Notes: generated from the sequence alone by a model not told the origin. Shown: positions 1 to 11,024, counted from the stretch's first letter. The stretch: DNA of 64,000 nucleotides from Aldrovandia affinis (GCA_029706075.1 JAINUG010000026.1:186001-250000); one strand, 5' to 3'. Translations and numbers: made by a program.

Positions 1-1197
1 GTTTAGATTTTATGTCCGGATTTCTTGAGTTAATACCAAAGTCTGGTGCAAATTTCACTTGAATGGCCTCATTGGAAATAAATTTACTGGGAAAAATGTT
101 GATGTGTTCAATACTTATTTCCCCCATTGTATTTGATTAGTTTTCAGATTTGTTATTTATCATATTATATGTTATAAGATTTAAGATTTTGCTCATTATT
201 TAGGTTATCCTAGGCTATATGTTGTTGTGGACAACAACATATAACCTATATATTATAGCATAGTGTAAACTTTGATTTGAAAAATGCAACATTGACATTA
301 CCACCATTTATATGTTACAATAGGCAACCATTAATTCTTCTGAAGTTTTTTTGGTTAATTCTTCAAAGGTTCCCTGACAATACCAGTATAGAAATGCAAA
401 CCCCCCAAAATCCCCTTTCTATACCTCAAGCTAACTGGCTGTGGTTTTCACTTTTAACCTGTCACACATTCCCTTACTCCAGCAACACTCATGATTCCAT
501 TTCCCAAAGTGCATTGCTTTTCCACTGAGATAGCCAATCAACATCAACAGTGACATCAAAAATCTAAATTTTGACCAGATAATGCAATTACAGCTTTTAG
601 TGGCTGTAGCTTGCATTTGATGCAGCCTACATGTGTGAGTAGGTCATAGCATCATACATTATGTATGTATATAAAAAAAGGCTTTTTACCTTATGACCTT
701 TTATGGTTTGAAATTCCTGTTCACAATCAATTGGTTGACCTTCTATGCTATTCAATTCCCATTGATAATCAATTGGCTTCCATTGTAATGCTCCAATAGC
801 TGCATTACGATAAAATTGATTAAAATACACAGATAGTGCTCAGACACACATTACACCAGTCCCAGAACAAAATAAAACAGACAAAAAAATTTAAATGATT
901 TGTTAAATATTACATCACCTTTGTTAGTGCAACTGACAATAGCCAGATAGCTGTACCTGGGTAGCTATATTCCACATACATTTGATTTAGTCAATTTAAA
1001 TAGCTAGACTGACAGCTAGATGTATAGTAATGTATGTCATATCCCAGACTACTCGATATTTTTATAAAGGCATATTAGTCTTGTGCAGTTCTGAGTCCAA
1101 AGCTAAAGCCAGCAGATGTGGCCAGTTAGCTTTTAAAAGAAGTGGTGACGGTTACATTTTCAGACCATTTTATACACAGATGGGAGACAAATCGTAC
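1..1197. other. AT-rich unannotated stretch
   Basis: No convincing gene or known repeat is visible. Open frames here are short and lack family motifs. The only structured item is a near-perfect inverted repeat at 216-243, with 13-base arms around a 2-base spacer. Confidence 0.5.
216..243. repeat. Perfect short inverted repeat (hairpin)
   Basis: Arms TATATGTTGTTGT (216-228) and ACAACAACATATA (231-243) are exact reverse complements separated by GG. Flanking AGG/CCT bases extend the symmetry with one mismatch. It could be the core of a small palindromic MITE, but no target duplication was found. Confidence 0.6.
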
Positions 1198-1205
1198 CCC
1201 TCGAT

Positions 1206-1350
1206 CAAGGCCGTAACCATGGAGTCAACATTGGGGGGGACCAAATATTTTTTATATCAGCTAGGCTATATATTGGGGGGGACATTTTGAGCATATCTGA
1301 ATATTGGGGGGGATGTGTCCCCCCCAATATATATGGTAATTTCGGCCTTG
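1206..1350. mobile_element. hAT-type MITE, 145 bp
   Basis: The ends are inverted: CAAGGCCG... on the left, and ...CGGCCTTG on the right, with a further shared CCAT block inside. The element is flanked by a perfect 8-bp direct repeat, CCCTCGAT, at 1198-1205 and 1351-1358. An 8-bp target duplication with short terminal inverted repeats is the hAT superfamily signature. The interior has several G7/C7 runs (TTGGGGGGGAC and its complement) and no coding capacity, so the copy is non-autonomous. The 86-codon open frame across it is fortuitous. Confidence 0.8.
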
Positions 1351-1358
1351 CCCTCGAT

Positions 1359-2918
1359 AACAACTAACCAGGCGCAACTTGCAGAGACCTGGAGTCTTGT
1401 TCAAGAAATGACTTTCTTTAGTATCCCATTTAGTGTTACCTCACTTATTTGAATTTCCAAAACTTGAGAACTATGATTTTGGTTGTGATAAGACAACTAC
1501 ACTTACAACCTGTCCAGGAAAAGGTCAGTACCCCACTTTGGCATAATAGGACACAGGTAAATAACAATAAAATATATATATTTGTTGGCCTGTATGGGAC
1601 AGACTGAAATGAGAAAAACACAAAAATACCATTTAGCAGACGAGTAAGACACATCACGTAAGACACACTGCCTTGTAAGGAGGCTTCATTTCTGCAGTTC
1701 CAGGCAGGCCTCAAGTGCAACCTTTTCCTCCTCACTCCACTGTGTTCACTGTCACCCTGCATTCATCTCCCTTTCCCAACTGTGTAAAATCAGACAGTCA
1801 CAATCAAGTTGCCTATGTGATCCAGGCTGCTCTCATCCATTCCCCTGATCTCGCTCTGATCCATCCCCCTGTCCCAGTCTAACTCTAACCCATCTGTCCT
1901 GTCCCTCTTGGGATCAGTCCCTCTCCTTGCTCCGATTCGTCCCCCCTGTCACTTTCTCATCCATCCCCACTGTCCCACTGATCCATCCCGTCCTCTTAAA
2001 TTAATCTGTACCCCTCGTCTCTGTCTGATTCATTCCCCTGTCCCTCTCCAATCTGTCCTACAGGCAGGATAGAAATCTACAGAGCCTCCCCATCCTCCAT
2101 CTTGGCAGCAGCACCCTGATGACAGAGAGACAGCTGTCGCGTCACTCGCTCCATCGACATGGCGCGCCCAAGCTCCAACAGCGTTTTGGCTAAAAATACA
2201 ATCCCAGAAACGCTAGCACACAACGCGAGTGGCAGTTTCACAGAGAGCGAAGGGCTGTTCCTCTGTCAACGGCACCTCTTCTGAAGATGAACAAACAAAT
2301 AAATAATGAATAATTCCGGAAACCACTACAGTCAGAATGGAAAATCAGCCCAAAAGCAGATCCTGTCGTCCCCTGACTGAAGTTGCTGAAGTGAGGGATG
2401 AAAATGAGAAGTTTGGTTGTTAAGCACCATCGGTTTTTGATCAGCACTTGTCACTGCTGTATTTTTGGCCTACTTCTCCCTCTTTGAGGTATCACTGATC
2501 GCATCGTCACAAGGCTCACGGCTGGCTCCAGTCACGCGGTGTGCGAATCTGAGAGTGCGGAGAGATGCCGCACAGGACTCCACAGTGGAGTTGAGACGGG
2601 GATTGGGACACACTCTCTGGACTCAGTCGTACAAGGGTTCCTTAAGATCGACAAGCCCGGGTTAAACAACCATAATGGACTTAAGATCGGGGGATTAAAG
2701 GGCAGAGTGTAGCTCTGTCCCCTGACAGAGGCCAAGGCCTTTCACTCCGCGTAATACTCAAGCATAAGGGACTTCGATGGATCCTCAACTGCTTTAAAAT
2801 GCTGAATGCCTAAATACTGTCTACATACCGCTCCCCACTGCTGCTTCCACCATGTCCTCTCGATTGTGCAGTACAGGCACACCTATAAAGATCTGTTCTG
2901 TGTGCTTAAGAGCAGAAG
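1359..2918. other. Unannotated stretch with pyrimidine-rich repeat
   Basis: No family-matching reading frame was found. It contains the degenerate pyrimidine repeat at about 1781-2065 and a small CpG-rich patch around 2140-2240. That patch holds a strong-context ATG opening a 41-codon frame (2159-2284) that matches nothing I recognise. Confidence 0.4.
1781..2065 (+). repeat. Degenerate pyrimidine-rich minisatellite
   Basis: Irregular recurrences of a motif like TGATCCATCCCCCTGTCCC appear about eight times at roughly 25-40 base spacing, with substitutions and length changes. The strand is strongly C+T biased. The units are too diverged to set a period by eye. Confidence 0.5.
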
Positions 2919-2926
2919 GTATAGGG

Positions 2927-3131
2927 CAGGGATGTCCAATCTTATCCAAGAAGGGCCAGTGTGGGTGCAGGCTTTTGTTGTAGCCCAGCACTAACACACC
3001 TGATTCAACCAATGAAGGTCTCGATTGAAGACCACGATTGGTGGATTAGTTGAATCAGGCTTTTTAGTTCTGGGCTAGAACAAAAGCCTGCACCCACACC
3101 GGCCCTTCTCGGATAAGATTGGACACCCCTG
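2927..3131. mobile_element. Palindromic hAT-type MITE, 205 bp
   Basis: The element starts CAGGGATGTCCAATCTTATC and ends with the near-complement GATAAGATTGGACACCCCTG. The symmetry continues inward through GTGGGTGCAGGCTTTTGTT and its complement, so most of the unit can fold on itself. A perfect 8-bp duplication GTATAGGG flanks it (2919-2926 and 3132-3139). The TIR beginning CAGGG plus the 8-bp duplication identify a non-autonomous hAT derivative. It has no coding capacity. Confidence 0.85.
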
Positions 3132-3139
3132 GTATAGGG

Positions 3140-3783
3140 GAACTGCAAAGATATCAACCCGTTTTAATAGAAGAGCCATGCCAGCTTTTGTCTCTCCTTT
3201 TGTCATCTTAAAATCAACGCAGCTTCTGTGTGGGCTGTAACATTTCTCGAATGAAAAAACTGACTTTTCTCGCACACGTTTGTGCACTTTTGACAATGAA
3301 GGGAAAGCAGCATTAACTAAGGATCAAACACAGAATGCAGTGTATTTATATGTATTTTCAAAGGAAAGTGTACATAGGTGTGAAGATGCTTCACGGCATA
3401 GCTCTGTTCTGCTTTCTTTGAAAAGACTAAACTTGTACACATTGCCTCAAAGATGAAACAAAGACTCATTTATCTACAGCGCTGCCTGTTTTCAGTCAAT
3501 ACAACCCGAATCTCTGGTCTATGTCTTCTAATGCCTATGTCAGCTTCTCCAATCGCACTTTAAAATCCACAACCTGGAACCAGAGTCCAATAATTCAATA
3601 GAAACGCATCAATATGCAACATATATAGATTTATTTTAATGCCATGTCTGAAAAATGTTCTTTCATATTTCTCTGTACAAAAATAAAAAATTACCTTCTG
3701 CTTTGTTTGACAGACCTAGGTTCAGGTTTTTTCAGACACATGAACTTTATGGTAAAATAAACCTCAATGCACTGAACCAGAAT
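3140..3783. other. Unannotated stretch
   Basis: Unique-looking AT-rich DNA between a MITE and a SINE. I see no gene, repeat or regulatory signal that can be defended. Confidence 0.4.
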
Positions 3784-3916
3784 GTGGCTTTGTGTGGCTC
3801 AGAAGGTAGACCATGGTGCAGACAACAGTTCGATTCCCACTGGGACCACACATATTGAAAAATGCACGCATTCATTGCTGTACGTCGCATTGGGTAAAAG
3901 CGCCATTAAATGGCAT
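3784..3916 (+). mobile_element. tRNA-derived SINE
   Basis: The head carries an A-box-like TGTGGCTCAGAAGGTAGA and a B-box-like GTTCGATTCCC at tRNA spacing. These are internal RNA polymerase III promoter elements. The body (ACCACACATATTGAAAAATG) matches the copies at 16800-16948 and 43329-43470. The 3' end is a mutated form of the tail GTAAGTCGCTTTGGATAAAA...TAAATGGCAT seen in several SINEs and in an L2 copy here. It is diverged and probably old. It is not a functional tRNA gene because the acceptor stem is absent. Confidence 0.75.
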
Positions 3917-6072
3917 TAACTAAATGGCATTAACATGTTACAGTTACAGGGTACCCAAAAATGTAATTTTAATATTTTTTCATCAACCTATCAGAAAAAA
4001 AACATTTGATACACCATAAAACTTTTCTAGATGTCATATCGGCAAGTTTGTGATTTAAAGAAGAAGCATGTCATCACTACCCTTCATGCCAGCAAACTGA
4101 TTTTAATGGGTGTTCTACTTTTACCTTCTCCACAGAAGAAGCATGTGTGCGCATGGTTGTCCTGGACGTATTAATACAGCATGTGTGCACATGGTCTGCC
4201 TACACAAGACAGACAGTGATACATTATTTTCTTTTCCCTACGGTCTCATTTTCCCAGACTGCAATGCGTGGTTTTTGCATGGTTGAGAGCACAAGAGAAA
4301 GAAATACATTGTGGGGGACTGTAGTTGGAGTAAGCAGAACAGGAAGTTGAATAATTCTCATATCTGCAAAAATATGTAAGAGGGCCTTAGAAGCAATAAA
4401 AAGCATTCAAATGAGATATTTTTGAGTCAACTGAGATCAATGTGAGATTTTAGACTGAGAAGTGTGACAGATAAATGAGACAGTGGCGAGATGGAATTTA
4501 AATTGCATTTATTTTCATATTAAATATTATTTTAATTTAAATAAAATCACAAGCATTTTTGACCAATTGACATGCCAGATTAAAGAGAAAGTCCTTATTT
4601 TCAAGTTTGGCAAGTACGCAAACATAGGCTGCATAAAATGTAATAACATTGATTATGTTTGGGGCCAAATTGAACATTAGTGAACCTTAAGAAAAACATA
4701 CTTCAAATAAATAATTGTTCAGTATGTATAAGTAGAAGTATGTATAAACATCTGACTACTTTTACATGTAGGGGTCAAATTGAACACAGAAGTTAGAAAT
4801 GTCCAAACACATAAAAATTTTATTTTCTGTTTACAGATTCCTAAATTAGGAAATGTCATAATTATATTTTGCATGTGCCTGTCATGTGTTCTTCTTAGGA
4901 CCAACACAACAGATTCAGCCACATTTCAACTATGCCAATGGAAGAGTGGAGTGGGTTAGTGGAGGTCAGGCAGAGATGCATTTGAGATCTCATTGCTAGC
5001 TAACTTTTGAGTGGCCTGAGAAACTTCTGGAAAGTTCATAGGAGACTTCATTAAGACTATTTAGAACATTCGTGTTTAGATGAAGCTGTAACACATCTGA
5101 GATTATCAGTGTTATTTCTCAGGAAAAAGATTTGAGAAGCATGAGAAACTCCAACCAATCTGATTTTGGTATCGTTTTTGTATAGGAGGGGAAACAGAGG
5201 AGAATAATAAAAGATCGCAACTAGGATTTTTTCTTTCCTCTGGGAAGGTTATAACAAAAAAAAAACTCAGGTCCTGAGCAGCAGGAAGTAGGACATAGGA
5301 AACAATAGCGCTGGGATGCTCTTAACGCCCCCAAAACACGTTATTCTGAGGTTTCGATCTAAATGTTTCTGCCCTTCCTAGGAGCCACTTGGATAGAAAC
5401 ATTGCGGATATCAAATTCTTAATTTGGGAGCAATAAAATTGTAATTACGGATGGGCTGTATCTCACACAGGCTTCTCTGACAGAACTCCCCTCTTCTGCA
5501 ATGAATATCTTCTAAGGCAAACAGCAGAGCACGGGAATACACAAACGCAGAGCCAGAGTATGTACAAGCTGTCCACTAGGAGAAGGGTCCGGGGGCAGAG
5601 GAAAGGAAGGAATCAAGCTCAGCAGCAGGAGCAGAGAGAGGAGCGCAGAGGAGTTGAGGAGGACCCAGTTGCCTTTGACTTCATCAGCAGAAGTCTCCTA
5701 AAACCATGCTGATAAACATCGGTGCATTTAATGCACTCTCCGTCTTAAAGCCCCTACCCCGGCTGTTGGTTTTCATTTAATTGCAATGTGGGCGGTGAGC
5801 AGGAATCCACTTCTAATCCGATATAAACAGTGTTTATGAAGGGAGGTCTGCCGTGGCCCAGCAACTCGCAGCTCTGCAGTGAAATCTAAGAAGCCTCTCA
5901 AAACCCCTGGGGTCATTCATTAGACCCAGAATTAAGGTCTTTCCTGGAACAGAGGAACTACACTCCCATAGAGTAATGCCTGCAACCCACTGCCATCACC
6001 TCAATTAGCAAACAATTTACAGAAGACAATGATGCTGCAATATACACAAATCTCAACAGGTCAATTAGTACT
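3917..6072. other. Unannotated stretch
   Basis: No coding signal or recognisable repeat was found. The section around 5560-6060 is less AT-biased and could hold conserved regulatory DNA. That is only a guess and would need cross-species alignment. Confidence 0.4.
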
Positions 6073-6150
6073 GGGCAGCAGTGTGGCCAGGGCCAGGACT
6101 TTATATCCAAGTCCTAAATCAGAATCCTGGTTGAAACACCACTGGTAATA
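6073..6150 (+). mobile_element. Degenerate SINE head (tRNA-like)
   Basis: The stretch beginning GCAGTGTGGCCAGGG and containing CCTGGTTGAAACACCACTGG resembles a V-SINE-type tRNA head, with decayed A and B boxes. No tail is recognisable. The call rests on weak similarity. Confidence 0.3.
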
Positions 6151-7471
6151 AAGATCATTCTTTCTCCATTTCTCCTGTAAAATGCAAAAAAATGCACAGG
6201 ATTAAAAAAATGAATTGCTTAAATTTTTAAATAAAAGCAATCGCTTAGTCTTTCTGGCTAAAGGTGTGTGCCGAGGAAATTAATATTGAAGAACATACTG
6301 CAATGTTCTGGCTGCCGAGTTCATCTAAAGGCTAGTGGTTAGATTAACTTTAAGGCATTTAACATGTAAATTATCTAGATTATTCGCTTTCTAAGACTAA
6401 ATGAGCCCACATTAACGTTACCCCTCTCCAGGGCTATCGCCAATCACAGTCATAATTACCCCTTCTGTCAAGTTATCATCAACTTCCTTCATCAGCTCCT
6501 ACCCTGCATCAGAAGAAAGAAGAGAATGGCCAATGTTCATTGGCTGCATCCGCTTTGATTACATTATCATCCTCCAGTGGTAAAAGGTTGTTACTGCAGG
6601 AGCCAATCAGTCAGTCACCCAATAAGTGATGGACACTACCACTTCTAAAGGGGCTTCCAAAAAGGCTGCACATGAAAAGAAAAAAATCATTACATATTAA
6701 TCTTCACTAGTCTTTACCATTTAATTCAATGGCAACCGTCTGTCCTGCACCCATACAGAATGTGATGAACACACACCTCCAGACTTTTACTTATAAACTC
6801 AATAAGCTACCACTCTTCCATGCTTACAGACTTCACTTTAAAGCACCTGAAGATGTCTTGTGCCATTGCAGAATACATCAAGCGAATTCTATTTCAGAGC
6901 AAAACAAGATGAATGAGGTGTTAGCACATCACTTCCATATTAATGACCATCTATGTGCAGCTGTGCAGCGGTATGGCCACGTTTCACAGAAGAGTTGGCA
7001 ACCTTGTGCTGAGAAATAGAAGAGGAACGTGCCATTGTCAGCACTTTAGTGCTACTAGAGAAGAATGCACATACTATTCATTCTGTTCATTTGTTTATTT
7101 GTCATGGACATGGCAAAAAGCATTGTTAAAATATTAAAAAAGCATCAGATGCATTGCATTAGGTGTTCATAGCCAAAGGCTAATTTCCAACATCTGTCCC
7201 CAGAGATGCTGACTTGAACCTTTTTAACACAATTTGTATCATTCAGGGGTCTTCCTCTAGTTCATTGAGCAGGGTCAGAGGATGGACATGCTCCCCTGGT
7301 GGAAAATCCCTGTTTTACAGTTGATGCACCTGAACAAACGCTCTGAGTCGATAAACTGGGGGTACAGTGAATCAGGAATCAGGAGGATGAGAATGTCCCT
7401 ACACACATGGAAACACTAACTTTCAAATAAATTATAGTTATTTTTAATCTCTTATATGGATATTATATGAA
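6151..7471. other. Unannotated stretch
   Basis: No gene or repeat can be supported. A 96-codon and a 64-codon frame overlap at 6729-7137, but neither has recognisable domains, and their codon content looks random. Confidence 0.4.
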
Positions 7472-7523
7472 TTACTACTACTAGTACTACTACTACTACT
7501 ACTACTAATAATAATAATAATAG
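7472..7523. repeat. (TAC)n / (TAA)n microsatellite
   Basis: Consecutive TAC trinucleotides pass into TAA repeats: a compound trinucleotide microsatellite with one interruption (TAG). Confidence 0.9.
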
Positions 7524-7550
7524 ATGATAACAATGATAAAGTGAAATGTA

Positions 7551-7783
7551 AGATACAAATAAAGGAAACACTGTTGCCTGAGACAGCAATTTCCCCCACT
7601 ATAAACAAAACACCAAATTATGACATTTCTCATGGAGGAATGGTGTTGCAACCCCCAATAGTTATCCAGCCACTTGGGGAATCTATGTCAAGATGCATTG
7701 AGGCTGTTCTGGCAGCTCGCGGTGGCCCAACACCCTATTAAGACACTTTATGTTGGTGTTTCCTTTATTTTGACAGTTACCTG
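7551..7783 (+). mobile_element. Internally deleted Tc1-like element
   Basis: The left end has CAAATAAAGGAAACAC and the right end the complementary GTGTTTCCTTTATTTTG followed by ACAGTTACCTG and TA. The right part encodes RCIEAVLAARGGPTPY then a stop, which is the C-terminal end of a Tc1 transposase. At about 233 bp it keeps only the two termini and the last codons, so it is a deletion derivative. The same TIR family ends the elements at 39533 and 41728. Tc1/mariner elements insert at TA, which is present at both edges. Confidence 0.7.
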
Positions 7784-7973
7784 TATATTTATATATCTTG
7801 GTTTGGGGTGACACTCAAGGACTAGGTGACACTGGGGTAATCAGGGAAAAACAAACACATACAGTCCACAATCCTTCTCCTTTCCTTTGTCCGTATTCCA
7901 AGTCACAAATCCAGTTCAGTTCCTCAAACAATTGGTACACAAAACAGGGTCCTCAAAACAATACAAAGAGTAA

Positions 7974-9045
7974 AGGTCTGAATATACTTCAATTTCCAAC
8001 GCGAGTGGCATTGTTCAAATACTGCACTGCATACTTTATGTCTGTCTGGATGTCTGCCATATCCAGTAGGTGGCAGAGAAATTGCGTAGGTAACGTACTG
8101 CTGGTTTGCCAGTTTATTTACCATGTGGATTGGATGACATACACAGATACGCTTTCTAAGCGTACGTTACAAATGTGGTCAAAGTTAGCTGCTAACTTTA
8201 CCAGAATGACCACACATGCTAACTAGTTAACTTGTTATAAACGTCAGTGTTTTAGCTGGGTAGATAGATTGCTAGCTGTCTTATTTCACGCCAGAATAAC
8301 TTCATGGGAGCATATGTAATGTAAAGTTTTAGCTACATATAGCCTCGTCCTTAACTTTGAAAATCAAATATTTTCGTAGATTCTTTACATTAAATTTACA
8401 ATCAAAAAGGGATAACAGTCAGTTAATGACACCATAACGTACTACTAACATTAACTTTAATAAACGTTGTATTTGGAATGCTATATTCAGTATTGCCTTA
8501 AATACATTCTTTTTTTCTCAATTTTTAAGACAAATGCTGCATTTGTTTATAAGTGTCAGCCTCATAAATCTAACGTTAGTTGACAAGTAAATGACCGCAA
8601 TTGTTTGTTAAATATTAAAGTAAAGTTTCTCCAGCATTTTCCACTGGGCTCGGACATAACGATCTTGGATCTGTTTCCATTTATTTTTGCATGTTTCCAT
8701 GTCCAGGCTTAAAATGTTGGAAATGTCTCGCCAGATATTCTGCCACGCATATTTTTCTCTATGCAGTGGCAATGACACACCGTAGAGATGAGTGTAATTG
8801 CGGACCAGCACTGTCAACCTCTTGCTTTCTTCTTCGCTTTCTTCCTGTTTTTCTTCATTCAGTCGCAGACTGGACATCACACATGGTACACTGCCCCCAT
8901 GATTCATTTCGGTGTTGCACCTCGCGTACGCGTTGCGTTAATTCTTGAGGACGTGCACAAGGTCCGCACCAAAACACCGCAGGTTACACATGGCAGCCAT
9001 TTTATGTACGCGTACGCATATTCAACGTGAAGTATATTCAGGCCT
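7974..9045 (-). mobile_element. PIF/Harbinger-type deletion derivative inside an LTR
   Basis: The element has terminal inverted repeats AGGTCTGAATATACTTCA (left) and the complement of AGGCCTGAATATACTTCA (right). It is flanked by the trinucleotide TAA on both sides (7971-7973 and 9046-9048). A 3-bp TAA/TTA duplication is typical of PIF/Harbinger. At 1072 bp it lacks a DDE nuclease but keeps a minus-strand MADF-like frame at 8608-8907. That fits the two-gene design of the superfamily (nuclease plus Myb/SANT-like DNA-binding protein). Confidence 0.75.
8608..8907 (-). CDS. MADF/Myb-SANT-like DNA-binding protein of Harbinger element (fragment)
   Basis: A 99-residue frame. After an acidic N-terminal stretch (roughly residues 17-29) comes a MADF-type three-helix region at about residues 29-92. 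It shows the pattern L-V-R-N-Y-x-H-L-Y, the tryptophan in NIWRDIS, and CKNKWKQIQDRYVRAQ. MADF and related Myb/SANT domains bind DNA. In PIF/Harbinger transposons a separate protein of this kind helps the nuclease enter the nucleus and bind the TIRs. The frame ends soon after the domain, and a C-terminal region may be lost or lie in another exon. The nuclease gene is missing, so the copy could only move with help. A domesticated host gene is unlikely because the TIRs and target duplication are intact around it. Confidence 0.6.
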   Translation of the reverse strand: MNHGGSVPCVMSSLRLNEEKQEESEEESKRLTVLVRNYTHLYGVSLPLHREKYAWQNIWRDISNILSLDMETCKNKWKQIQDRYVRAQWKMLEKLYFNI

Positions 9046-9315
9046 TAATTCTCCACTCTCCACTCTCCAATCGTCCAACCTACTCCCTCCCTAATGTGAC
9101 ACAAAACAGTCAATTTATAAAGCTCCACAATTGACATCAGCTGCCAGTAGTCCTCATTGCTTCACGGGTTTCAGCTGGTCAGGTGTGGGACTGCAGGCTG
9201 CTGGGAACTGTAGTCATTTTTAGCTCCAGTGGCTCCCAAGAGATAAAGCACCAGGCAGCCATTTCCCTGTGCTGCCCCTTGGGATACCACAATATATACG
9301 TATATACAGTATATA

Positions 9316-9360
9316 TGGCATTTAGCAGACGTTTTTAATCAAAGCGATATTAAGAAGAAT
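9316..9360 (-). mobile_element. SINE/L2 3' tail fragment
   Basis: GGCATTTAGCAGACGTTTTTAATCAAAGCGAT is the reverse complement of the shared SINE/L2 tail (AAGTCGCTTTGGATAAAAGCGTCTGCTAAATG type) with a few changes. Only the tail is left. Confidence 0.5.
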
Positions 9361-9676
9361 GCCCTTGTTTTCCTTTCTTAAGTTGATTAAAGTAGGGATT
9401 TAAACTTTGATTTATCTTATCCTATAAAGGATAGCGTCTGGCCAGGTGGGCCTTACAAAATTAATGAGGGAGCGCATGGTGTCTGCATCCACAAAGAAGC
9501 AGAAAAGCTCTAGAGCAAGGTCTGAAGAAGGTCCAAAACAGAGAGGCAGGGCCTGTCTGATGCAAGACTCCAGAAACACAGGCCCACAGAAAACACCCTT
9601 AAGAAGTACACTGTGTGTCTGGGCACGATGAACCGTATCAATAATTCACAAGAAAGGCCTTTTTAACTTGAGTGTG

Positions 9677-9678
<2 letters not shown>

Positions 9679-9718
<40 letters not shown>

Positions 9719-9719
9719 C
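9679..9719. repeat. (CT)n microsatellite
   Basis: An almost pure CT dinucleotide run of about 40 bases with one TAT interruption. Confidence 0.9.
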
Positions 9720-9892
9720 CATTCACCTCCATCACTGCAGCAGTCAATGAGTCTCTGCAGTCTCCAGCTGCAGAAGGAAAATATTTAGTCGGAAAGGTTA
9801 TTCAGATGAAAGATGAAGGAATTCCTACACAGAGCTGAGCTCAGTGAATCGGGTAGGATATAGAACACATTCATTTCCTTATATTTTCTTTG

Positions 9893-9941
9893 TGCATGTG
9901 TGTGTGTGTGTGTGTGGTGTGGTGTGTGTGTGTGTGTGTGC
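9893..9941. repeat. (GT)n microsatellite
   Basis: GT dinucleotide run with two GG interruptions. Its complement gives a meaningless His-Thr-rich open frame on the minus strand. Confidence 0.9.
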
Positions 9942-10659
9942 ACAGTTATATGTGCTACAGGATTTGAGTTTATTGTCCACCTGTCTGGGCTCATTGAGAC
10001 AATAATTTTGTCAATATTTACATTATTTACATTATTAGGCAAGTCCGATTTCATCTAAAAAATGTTTCACTGTGATCAGTTCAAAGCAATTCATATGCCA
10101 CAAGAACATATAAATATCTGCAGCTCCCAATGTCTGTTATGAGGTTAGTTCTCTATACATGGTCTGAAATACATTTAATATTTAGATTTTTTGCTGTGAT
10201 CAGTTGAAAGGAATTAAATGCAATAATAATGTCCTTTTAAATATGTTGCTCTTGTGGATGCCTTTGAGGAAAGTCATTTGTATAATACACTGTTTCTCTT
10301 TGATCTTTTACAAGGGCATGATGGGATATATGCAGTTTTTTCAATATTTTCTCCATTCTGAAAGACAGAAAAAAACCCTCTCTAGCCATTTACTTACTGT
10401 CCCTCAAGCATTAGTGATATAAAAATGTTGAGAAATAAAAACACTTCAAACCCTGCGCACTGAGTTTCCTGAACAAAAATGCTGATGCGCATTCTGTTTG
10501 AAAACAAATTGGAAAAAACACTACAACAGTGCTTGCCAACCTGCGGCTTGCCTGGGTCCAAGATATGTTCCGCAACATAATATAAAAGGAACAAAAAAGA
10601 GAAAAACAACTACACAAAGTAGCACATTCCCAGTATGTCAGAAATGTCAGATTGAACCC

Positions 10660-11024
10660 ATCCATCCATCCATCCATTGTCTAAGCCGCTTATTCCTGGT
10701 CAGGGTCGCGGGGGGGGGCTGGAGCCTATCCCAGCATGCGTTCCGGGCGAGAGGCAGGAATACACCCTGGACAGGTCGCCAATCCATCGCAGGGCACACA
10801 CACCATTCACTCACACACTCATACCTACGGGCAATTTAGACTCTCCAATTAGCCTAACGTGCATGTCTTTGGACTGTGGAAAGAAACCGGAGTACCCGGA
10901 GGAAACCCACGCGGACACGGGGAGAACATGCAAACTCCGCACAGAAAGGCCCCCGGCCTGGATTCGAACCCGAGACCTTCTTGCTGTGAGGCGACAGTGC
11001 TATCCACTGCACCACCGTGCCGCC
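10660..11024 (+). mobile_element. Retroposon-like repeat, 365 bp, (ATCC)n-starting
   Basis: The unit begins with ATCC repeats, continues TAAGCCGCTTATTCCTGGTC...GGCTGGAGCCTATCCCAGC, and ends CTGCACCACCGTGCCGCCC. I know this as a repeat widespread in fish genomes. I believe it is a LINE (RTE/Rex3-like) or SINE terminus, but I cannot fix the class. A perfect 12-bp direct repeat CAGATTGAACCC flanks it (10648-10659 and 11025-11036), as expected for target-primed retroposition. The open frames inside it are not genes. Confidence 0.75.

Larger units (their letters stand above)
7795..9291 (-). mobile_element. Solo LTR (family A), split by a Harbinger-type element
   Basis: Two blocks, 7795-7973 and 9046-9291, are collinear with the LTR at 22376-22940. 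Shared stretches include GGTGACACTCAAGGAC, ACAAAACAGGGTCCTCAAAA, TCAGGTGTGGGACTGCAGGC and GGCTCCCAAGAG. Read on the minus strand the LTR begins TGTGG at 9291. The blocks are separated only by the TAA-flanked insertion at 7974-9045. No internal retrotransposon DNA adjoins either side, so this is probably a solo LTR. The left boundary is approximate. Confidence 0.7.
9361..10647. other. Unannotated stretch with two microsatellites
   Basis: Apart from the CT and GT microsatellites described separately, nothing supports a gene. Several short overlapping frames exist with no domain content. Confidence 0.4.
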
